Source: Guillardia theta CCMP2712 (taxonomy: Eukaryota > Cryptophyceae > Pyrenomonadales > Geminigeraceae). From it: a DNA stretch of 27,334 nucleotides. Under the pieces are notes generated by a model. That model was not told the DNA's origin, ran no database searches, and saw only the letters and a list, made by a program, of their open reading frames with translations. Location of the stretch: positions 86,665 through 113,998 of the forward strand of contig NW_005434640.1 in assembly GCF_000315625.1 (NCBI RefSeq). The letters run 5' to 3'. Of the stretch, positions 20,222 through 27,334 are shown piece after piece; position 1 is the first letter of the stretch; every line of letters starts with the position of its first letter. A program made the position numbers and the translations under genes.

Positions 20222-21627
20222 ATGGCAGAGCTGGTGGCGCCTGGCAGGCGATCGGAGGGCCGCCGATGGCGGGACGGCCTGGCAGCCATGGCGGCAGGAT
20301 CTCTCCTTCTCCTCTTGGCTGCGAGCATGCACTCTAGCTCCTCCTCTTCCTCCTCCTCTGCTTCTGTTCTCTTGAGCCCCCTCGAGGTTGGACGGTATGC
20401 TGTTCGGGCTGAAAGGCAGAGCAAGGACTACGACGAGAAGGCGGAGAGACAGATCGCCTTTGCCACTGACAGCGATAACTCGGCTACGAGCGAGAGAGAG
20501 CTTGCAGCCAAGGAAGAGAAGCGAGCAAGAGAGTCAGCCTACCTTGCAGCTGATATTAAGTCAAGGATCGACAAGATTCTTGAGGCTGGAAGGGACCAGG
20601 TGAAGTCTTTGCATCTTGCCGTGTTCTCTCATGCCTTCTATTTCTTGTTGTCGTTGTGTCCCTCCCCTTGAGTTGTGTCCTGATTGTGAGCTCCATAATT
20701 GTCACGATCCCCCCTTGTGTTGTTTTACCTGGTGTAGTTATTGCTCGTTTCTTATCCTGCACGACTTGTAGGTCAATCAAGCAACCAAGTTGAAGGCTAA
20801 AGCTGGAAGACTTCAGGAAGAGGCAGCAGAGATCCTCAAGAAGGCCTCGTTGGAGAAGGATGACGCCGGTTCCTTGAAAGAGAAGTATTACAAGACCATG
20901 GACACTTATGGAGAGGCCGTGAAGAAGATCGATTCAGCTACCCAGAACGCGCAGGCGATCCTTGACCAGATGAATGCTCAGTCACTCGTGCTCGCTCAGA
21001 TCGCCACCGAGTATGGAGTCGCAACCGACCATGGAAAGAATCCCGATGCAAGCACCGCCGAGGCTCTCCGCTCCCAGCTCCTCCAGGCCCAGAAGGACCT
21101 TGCTGCCATCACAGCAAAGAAGGCGCAGGTGAGACATGCTGATACATGCTGCCCGAGCGTCCTGTGGGCTGATGTGAGCGATGCAGGCGAACGAGGACAC
21201 GGCGACTGCTCGCAAGCTGGCTGACGAGTACCAGCCCATGATCATCCAGGCGGAGAAGGACAAGAGAGAGTCTGACTTCCACTTCCAGACCTTCGCTCAG
21301 CTCACGCATCAGGCTGATGTGCTGCAGAACAGAGCAGACGCGCTCCTGAAGCGTGCGGACAGCACTGATGGGCTCATCGACGTGACTCAGGAGAACCTGA
21401 AGAAGAAGCGGGAGCAGTTCGAGCACTACAAGAACCGTGCTCAGACTGAGATGGCGATCTCACTACAGGCTGAGGACAAGGAGGCTGAGCTGAGGAAGCA
21501 GGCGAGAGAGGCTCGACTTCGTGCCGCCAAGCTCTCCGATGAGGCGCGCAGACTTCGTGCTCTGGCGCAGAAGGGAGTCAACAATGTGCTCGCAAGTGCT
21601 AAGGAACCCGAGACGCAAGAATCGTGA
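20222..21627 (+). CDS. Secreted or membrane-anchored coiled-coil protein
   Basis: I do not recognise a named family. Three exons join at phase 0: 20222-20599, 20772-21128 and 21187-21627, giving 391 residues. A basic start is followed by a hydrophobic run (LAAMAAGSLLLLLAASM), a probable signal peptide or N-terminal anchor, then a poly-serine tract. From about residue 55 to the end the protein is charged, Ala/Glu/Lys/Gln-rich and low in prolines. It reads as long coiled coil, for example LKAKAGRLQEEAAEILKKAS, LRKQAREARLRAAKLSDEAR and QENLKKKREQFEHYKNRAQT. No enzymatic motif is visible. It converges with another helical protein gene at 21904 (276 bp apart). A structural or scaffolding role is only inference. 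Confidence 0.78.
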
Positions 21628-21726
21628 GCACAGACAATCGTCCGACGCGTTTTGTGTGACTTAGTCTCCTCATGCTTGTTTAAACGTGATGCTCTCAGCT
21701 ATGATATTGTTTGGAGAGATGTGTTA

Positions 21727-21732
21727 AATAAA
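21727..21732 (+). terminator. AATAAA polyadenylation-like signal
   Basis: A perfect AATAAA lies 100 bp after the stop codon of the gene ending at 21627, a suitable place for 3' end formation. Most other genes in the window lack this hexamer. Confidence 0.4.
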
Positions 21733-21903
21733 CCGCCATTTCATGAAGATCGCCCTTACTACATTTCAACTCTACCTCCCCCTGTTCATGATTGTCTCTT
21801 CTATGTAACATGAAACCTCACACCAAACCTTGTCGCGTCCTCATCGCCTGCAATTCTTCCCTCAATGATCCCCGTCCTGGCGACGCTGAGCCCTGCCGAT
21901 CCG

Positions 21904-24441
21904 TTACAATCCCTCATCAACATCCAACTCGCTTACCATCCCCGTCCATCCCGCTAGCCTCTGTTGCTCTCCTCCGTTAACCATCGGAAGTGAGAAAGCA
22001 GAGCCTGATCCCCTGCTCGCAAAGAGAGGAGGAGAAGCAAAGGCTCCCAATCCCGGCAGACTCTTCAGAGCAAGCTTTGGCTGCATCGCCTGCCCTTGGT
22101 GGAGAATCGGGGAGGAGTAGAGCCCGCAGCGAGCGACCGAGCTCGCCAGCATGTCCTCCATGTCGGTAGCAAACGACTGGACCTGGGCTTCGGCATAGTC
22201 CTCGACGAGCTTCATGTCCGAGTCAGACAGCATGTTCCCCACCTGCACGCCCTGAGAGCGGTAGACTGCCATCTTCGTCTCGAAGCGCGACACCAAGTGA
22301 TCCACCAGCTGACAGTTGCCCCCCGCAAATTCCAGGTCGCGCGTCAGGTGCTGCATCAGGACAATCACCGAGTCCACCAGCTCCTTCGCTCGCTTCAGGG
22401 GAGACAGCGAGTAGCTGCTGCCAGCGAACATGTCGGGCGACTCCTCGTCATAGGGGGCCGAGTAGTCCAGGTCGTCAGGAGAGGAGAGGTGGGCACGACG
22501 CCATGGCGGAAGTGAGTAAGGGGAGAAGTCGCTAGCGTCTCGCCAGTTGTAGGTCGTCCATGCCGGAGCATCTGTCAGAGCTTTCAGCTTCAGCCTTCAC
22601 CGTCAACCTCCTCCTCACCAGGGTCTCCGCGGATGACATCGCCTCCTTTAACCTGCCCCGAGTATCTCGCGAACTCTCGAGCATAGCGAGCATACCGCAG
22701 CGCCAAAATGCCAGCCTGTAGAGATCTCTGCTCCCCCATCATCGCACCACTCGATGCTGATGCCGCGCGCTCAGCCTCCTCGTGCGCTCTGGCCTCCCAC
22801 TGCGCCGCCATCCAGGCTTCCTGGCGGGATTTCTGCAAGCAAGAGTTGAGCAGACAGGACGGCAGGGAAGAGAGTGAGAACCTTCAAGTTCTTCTTCACC
22901 TCAGCCTCCTCCTTGCGGATCCTCGCTGCAGTGCCATGGGCATCGGTCTCATCCAAGTGCATCTCCTTCATCACGGCTGCTGAGGCCTGCGGGTGCTTTC
23001 AACTCAACTCGAGCAAGTTTGTGAGAGGTACAAGACTGACCTTTCTCACGGCCTTCTGATCATGGAAGATGTTGTTCAGATATCTAGCAACTGCTTGAGA
23101 AGCAGTGGTAACGAATCCCGCGTCTTGCGCCACAGCTTTCGCAGCATGAGTGTTATAGTCGACAATCTGACTGCTCTGCTGGAGAGCAGCTCGCATCGCG
23201 TCTCTTGCTTCGGCAGTTAACTTTGCTGCCTCGACTATGCGATCTGCATCCTTCTCTGCTTGCTTTGCTATGTCACCAACCTGCCCAGCAACATGCTGCG
23301 TATAGCCCAGAGCATGCTCGGCTGCGTCAGCAGCGTCGCGGGTGGTTCTGGCAGCTTCTATGCCGGCTTCAACACTCCTGAGATGTCGGTGGACGAGAGC
23401 CTTGAGGTCCCTGAGGATGTCTGAGTCCAGACTATCTGTACTGTTTCCATCCGGCATCAGCGAACTGATGTTCAGATCCAGCGCGGCCTGCGAGACGTTT
23501 CCTTGTGAGGCCCCTTGTTTGAGTTGCCCCCATGCTTGTTGGTAGATCTTCTGGTTGAGGTTGGCGATCTGATCATTCTGAGAACCGGCAGATGACTGTG
23601 AAAAGATTCTGTTCGCAAGATCCTTGAAGCCATTTTTCTGCTAAAACCGATCAGTCAGCACGAGTTGATGAATGTCAACATCATCGTTTCCATAGCAGTC
23701 CACACGCTGCACATCACACCCCATTCTCACCTGTGCAAGTTTTGGAGAAGTCAACAAGGATGACTTGATGGCCGCTTTCTTCTGCTGCGGCTTAACGATC
23801 TTCTCTACATTCATGATTCTCTTAACGAGGTCATCCCTTGCCGCATCCATATGAGACATCTGGATTAAAGCTGTCATGTCGGTTCTACATTACTCTTTAG
23901 CATTGATGTCTGACCTCCTTCGACAGTTCCTTCTCTATCACTTTCACTTTTCCTTGCAAGAAGTCAACCTTGCCCTTAGCTTTGTCATACTTGAGCTTGC
24001 TCGTCTGCAAAAGGTTCAGGACGTTGCGAGTAAGAACAACAGCAAAACCTTCAAAGCAATCGCTGTTTGGGCATCCTTTTGAAAATTTGACGCTTTGCTT
24101 GACTGGAGCAATGACCGCTCTCCAGGCGGGAAAATATTTAAGGCACAGTACAAGCAAATGCATAACATCGTTGATCCAACAAGAATCATCCGCCATGGCC
24201 TCTGTCAGGATCGTTACGAACATGCCAAGGGAAGATTGTGCAAAGATGCCTTGAATGAGATCTTCGCAACTCCCCCCTCATGCGAGTTGATACCATACTC
24301 GGAGACCGTCATGGAGGGATCAATGCCAGCTCTGGAACAAGACAGTCAGGGACAGAAAATTTGAGAAGTACACTTCAAATCATTCCAAGTGAGAGGCTCT
24401 TTTTGAAACATATCAATTGCCAAATGGAAATCATTCATCAT
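21904..24441 (-). CDS. Large helical/coiled-coil protein of unknown function
   Basis: I do not recognise this gene. Seven exons join in phase: 24374-24441, 23915-24331, 23731-23859, 23041-23637, 22882-22986, 22653-22832 and 21904-22587. Introns are 42, 55, 93, 54, 49 and 65 nt. About 726 residues result if one base is restored near 24262-24270, where the frame of GINSHEGGVA must shift to reach DLIQGIFAQSSLG. The start is MMNDFHLAIDMFQK; stop codons precede it in frame. The middle is Ala/Gln/Glu-rich helix (RTTRDAADAAEHALGYTQHV, GDIAKQAEKDADRIVEAAKL), and exon 6 is another charged helix. The C-terminal exon has a Tyr/Pro/Asp-rich linker (DDLDYSAPYDEESPD) and a helix around LKRAKELVDSVIVLMQH. 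There is no signal peptide. Alternative first exons cannot be excluded. The exon joins are well supported by phase; function is unknown. Confidence 0.68.
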
Positions 24442-24958
24442 GAGAGATAGAATAAATTTTCAATGCTACTCTTCTTCGTGTCATCAGAGAAGAATGAGAA
24501 TTCACAATTCTCTGTGTTAAGGTACCATTACTGCTCATGGAAAAATATGCACTATCGTAACAAAACTGCATTCAGCTCTTCAAGAGCGAACTTTCTTCAG
24601 CGTTCACATGTTCATTGATGCGCAGGCAATCTTTTAGCCTCCACCATCACACCATAACTCCCATCACTCGCGTACCTCCTTGCGGCTTCGTTCGTCTCCC
24701 CCATTGCCAAGGGGGAGCTACCGCAAATAGAGGTGATTGCCGATTATAGATTATAGATAATTCTTCTACTAAATATCATAATTCTACACCCGGAGTCCGC
24801 CCGTGCCGCTGGGCCGGGTCGCCGGGTCGCCGGGTCCGCCGGCCGCCGGGCCCCCGCTCTGTCTCCGAGGAGGCTCCGCCGCGCGGGCCCACTCGCCGGA
24901 CCGGGCGGCGCCACGGCAGCCGCGAGCGGGCCGAGCTTCACGTTAACTGAGCTGCTAC

Positions 24959-24973
24959 TGACTCAGTGAGTCA
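24959..24973 (+). repeat. TGACTCA-G-TGAGTCA palindrome
   Basis: Two 7-bp arms around one central base form a perfect palindrome. A second one, GCTGACTC-ACA-GAGTCAGC, lies at 24993-25011. The TGACTCA core equals the animal and fungal AP-1/Gcn4 site, but no function can be claimed. Confidence 0.7.
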
Positions 24974-25468
24974 CTCGGACTAGCCGCGGCGCGCTGACTC
25001 ACAGAGTCAGCAGCGGGCCGCAGAGAGTCCGGCGCTGGCACCGGCCGGCCGCCCGGCCGCCGGAAGTATCGGGATAGGAACTTGAAGATAACTGAGAGAC
25101 CGGGAAGGCCGATAGAAGAAAGGAAAAAGTTTACTAAGAGCATGATAGCGAGAAAGGAGAGTGACTCTGTGAGAAGAGAGAGAATGAGAAGAGAAAGAAA
25201 GAGAGACAAGCCTGAAGAGTGATGAAGAGAGAGAGGAAGACTGAGAGAGAGGAAGAGAGAGAGAGAGAGATAGAAGACAGGACCCCATGCTTATATACTA
25301 GCGCAGAACCAGGGGTAATGTCCGCCCCGAGGATGCGGAAGTTCCTCTGGTCATTCCATCGAATAGTCGGAATAGAGTACCGTACCGTTCCAGAACAGTT
25401 ACGATTTCTCAGTTTAGGGCTCGGCAAGTCTGGGCTCTAATATAAGATCAATGTGATCCGTCACACCC

Positions 25469-25502
25469 GCACTGCAGTCAACTGACCGCGAATCTGCAGT
25501 GC
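25469..25502 (+). repeat. Inverted repeat GCACTGCAG / CTGCAGTGC
   Basis: Perfect 9-bp arms at 25469-25477 and 25494-25502 are separated by 16 bp. No associated gene or motif is recognised. Confidence 0.6.
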
Positions 25503-25856
25503 TGAGACAATGCCGGATCATGACTGCTCAGTCGGCGAATCAGCCGCTGTGAGCCTGAGCCCGTTGGCCCATGTGAAAGTGACTCCTCTACGCGTCTACG
25601 TGGCTCAGCCGCCGCCGCACTGCCGCACTGAGTTTTATTGGCTTGAAACGATAACAATCACCGGCCATCTTATTTGTGACTGATTTTCCCACCCGGGGAC
25701 TCGGAAGCCTCAGTTACAGTAGGACTGGCGTGGGTGAAAAGCTGAGAGGACTGTGGTTAGCAGAGTCAAGGAAACTGTCCGGTCCGACGGAAACCAACTG
25801 TCAAGGGAAGACGACCAGAAGCCTCTCCTCTAGGACCTCGCGCTGACGCCGCACCT

Positions 25857-26388
25857 TCAGTCCATCAACATGGTGTTGGGCACACCTGAAGCAGCCTTGG
25901 ACGCTTCCAAGTGCAGAACGATCTCCTTGGCTTTCGCATAGTCGCCACTCTTGATGGATTCGTAGGCACTCTGCTTCATCTCCTCGAGGTTGCCCTCCCC
26001 AAAGTTCCTTCCGGCTGCATTGACAACCGCAGCACCCGAACGCTCTCCTTTCTTCGGGCCCATCAGCGTCATCCCACACAGCTCAATGAAGCAGGGATTT
26101 GGAGGAAACTGAATCAAGCTGTAGATGCAGCAGAACTTGTTGCTGTACAAGACGCATCCGTCCGGACCGAAGGGTTCGATGCAATCTCCAGTTCCAGTGG
26201 TCTTGTAGCAGCACATCTTTCCTTGAGTGTCGCAGAGGTGGGGCTCGGTGACACTGGTACATCCATATCCCTCGCAGCAACAGTACACCAAGAACACTCT
26301 GGAAGGCAAACAGTCAATGTGACGGACCGGGTGACAACGAATCTCACGTCTCGTCCAAAACCTTCAACGTACTTCCTGATTTCGCCAT
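25857..26388 (-). CDS. Small cysteine-rich protein
   Basis: I do not recognise a named family. Two exons, 26348-26388 and 25857-26298, are joined by a 49-nt intron at phase 2 and encode 160 residues. The start is MAKSGSTLKVLDETV. A GGTTGCAG acceptor-like site lies just before the ATG, so a 5' UTR intron is possible. The middle is packed with cysteines: VYCCCEGYGCTS, LCDTQGKMCCYKTTG, PFGPDGCVLYSNKFCCIYS and FIELCGM, about 13 in 75 residues. This suggests disulfides or metal binding. The last third is a helical, charged tail (GNLEEMKQSAYESIKSGDYA) without cysteines. No classical signal peptide is seen, which leaves the disulfide idea open. The spacing suggests a conserved domain rather than random composition. 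Confidence 0.75.
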
Positions 26389-27334
26389 GATTTGCTCCAC
26401 TGCAACCACACCGAACAAGGTTAGTTGACCGCCACTTTCGCATCTCAACTCTGCGTTCTTTTGTGTTATGACCATGTGAAGCAACAAAAATTCTAGGAAA
26501 GAAACTAGGAAAGAAACAGATTTCTCAAGGAATGAAAGGCATTCTACGTTCGTGGATGGAGGATGTCACTGTGTGAAGGTATTACACAAGAAATTACTTC
26601 CTCAAAACACACATGTGATTCAAACACTTCCAATACAACAGTCGTCGGGATGGGACGTGGAAATTTTATGATCTCATGACGATGAACGATCGCCCGACAG
26701 AAAGTCAGGAGGGATCTTCAGCATGGGCAGTAATACAAAGATGTCTTCTCCGGCATGAGCAGGGATCAGTGACGATGTTGTCAGGAGATGCAATGCTGCG
26801 CAATCATGGTGGGGCGAGCGAAGGGCAGTCTGCCGGCGAAGCGGGGGGGGCCAATATATGAACTTCTGCCAAGGACAATGTTAACTTCACAGGGTGGGGG
26901 TGCTTGTCTTCGTAGTAACGACTAGATTTATTAGGCACGGTGGGGTACTGTGTAAGGTCAAAATGGGGGTTAGATGGTTGGTAATTTCGGTAGAAGGGGG
27001 TACAAGGGTACCGTAGAGGGTCGTAAATTTATCCGTAGTAAAACTTAATAGTAATAATAGTTGGTAATAAAGTTAGTGATTGTAACAGTAATAATTACTA
27101 AAGACTTCGGTACTCATCAGTTGTTATATAAACCTTCAGCCAAAGGCTTTCGGGTCACTACTCTTTACTCAAAGTTAAGTTAAAAATCAGTACGAGGACG
27201 ATCAGGAGAATAGAGAAGAACCAACCGGGCCTAATCCTGATTGTCCTCGTACTGATTTTTAACTTAACTTTGAGTAAAGAATCCGGACCACTGCTGCGGC
27301 CGGGCCGCGACCGTACCCGGCGCTCGGCGGGCGC
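26389..27334. other. Terminal intergenic region with G-rich motifs and hairpin
   Basis: No convincing gene. 26880-27010 carries several G-rich motifs (GGGGTAC at 26942, GGGGGTAC at 26996). The sequence becomes AT-rich at 27020-27120, then holds a TATATAAA box and a long inverted repeat, and ends in a GC-rich island cut by the window edge. One 61-codon reading frame at 26676 has no recognisable features. Confidence 0.5.
27160..27282. repeat. 48-bp inverted repeat (hairpin) with 27-nt loop
   Basis: The left arm 27160-27207 and right arm 27235-27282 are complementary at 46 of 48 positions; one of the two mismatches is near each end. The loop 27208-27234 is A/G- then C-rich. TATATAAA lies about 36 bp upstream (27125-27132). 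It could be a fold-back transposon end, a regulatory hairpin or a small-RNA precursor. Confidence 0.85.

Larger units (their letters stand above)
24442..25856. other. Long intergenic region with GC island and palindromes
   Basis: No convincing gene. 24442-24740 is AT-rich, ending in GATTATA repeats. 24785-25070 is an extreme GC island (CCGGGTCGCCGGGTC units, GCCGGCC words) containing TGACTCA palindromes. 25080-25290 is purine-rich with a GAGA microsatellite. 25440-25800 has mixed composition with an inverted repeat at 25469-25502. Short reading frames here have composition-driven proteins only. Confidence 0.5.

Noticed and set aside
22096-22515. 139-codon plus-strand open reading frame
   Set aside because: It is antisense to the last exon of the 726-residue gene, which has far better amino-acid composition and phase-matched exons.
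1-27334. tRNA, rRNA or intact transposon genes
   Set aside because: I saw no tRNA-like cloverleaf, rRNA core sequence, transposase or reverse-transcriptase motif; a tRNAscan and Rfam run would settle it.

Overview
The window is nuclear DNA of a microbial eukaryote. Ten protein genes can be followed exon by exon, and all are intron-rich. The introns are GT-AG, with one probable GC-AG, and exon phases join cleanly. Base composition is high in GC, with long one-sided purine or pyrimidine tracts in introns and between genes. A TMEM231 gene (ciliary transition zone) points to a flagellated cell. The genome style fits a microalga such as a cryptophyte, but that is a guess. Nothing here is bacterial in layout.

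Layout from left to right. (1) 103-1345, minus, partial: an unrecognised coiled-coil protein running off the left edge. (2) 1681-3398, plus: a U-box protein with two membrane segments and WD40 repeats, divergent from gene 1. (3) 3630-6403, minus: TMEM231, 10 exons. (4) 7012-8794, plus: a glycosyltransferase built from 16 exons with very short introns and one in-frame TGA. (5) 9682-13738, plus: a type II membrane protein with four DUF4214-like repeats in front of a GnT-II (MGAT2)-like catalytic domain. (6) 14574-17358, plus: a THI5/ThiY-like thiamine pyrimidine protein, with one exon lost in a 100-N assembly gap. (7) 17632-19711, minus: the U5 snRNP 40 kDa WD40 protein, 10 exons. (8) 20222-21627, plus: a secreted or anchored coiled-coil protein. 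(9) 21904-24441, minus: a 726-residue coiled-coil protein of unknown role. (10) 25857-26388, minus: a small cysteine-rich protein.

Genes 4 and 5 are neighbouring glycosyltransferases with predicted signal or anchor sequences, so both probably act in the secretory pathway. No other functional clustering is visible, and the order is ordinary eukaryotic gene packing with divergent and convergent pairs.

Introns fall into two classes. Many are 31-65 nt. Others are about 90-380 nt and usually carry microsatellite-like or purine/pyrimidine-rich filler. Three genes each need one extra base to stay in frame (2498-2503, 11963-11966, 24262-24270); these are either assembly errors or real mutations. The spaces between genes hold several very GC-rich islands, a recurring G-rich GGGGTA motif, and a 48-bp inverted repeat near the right end.
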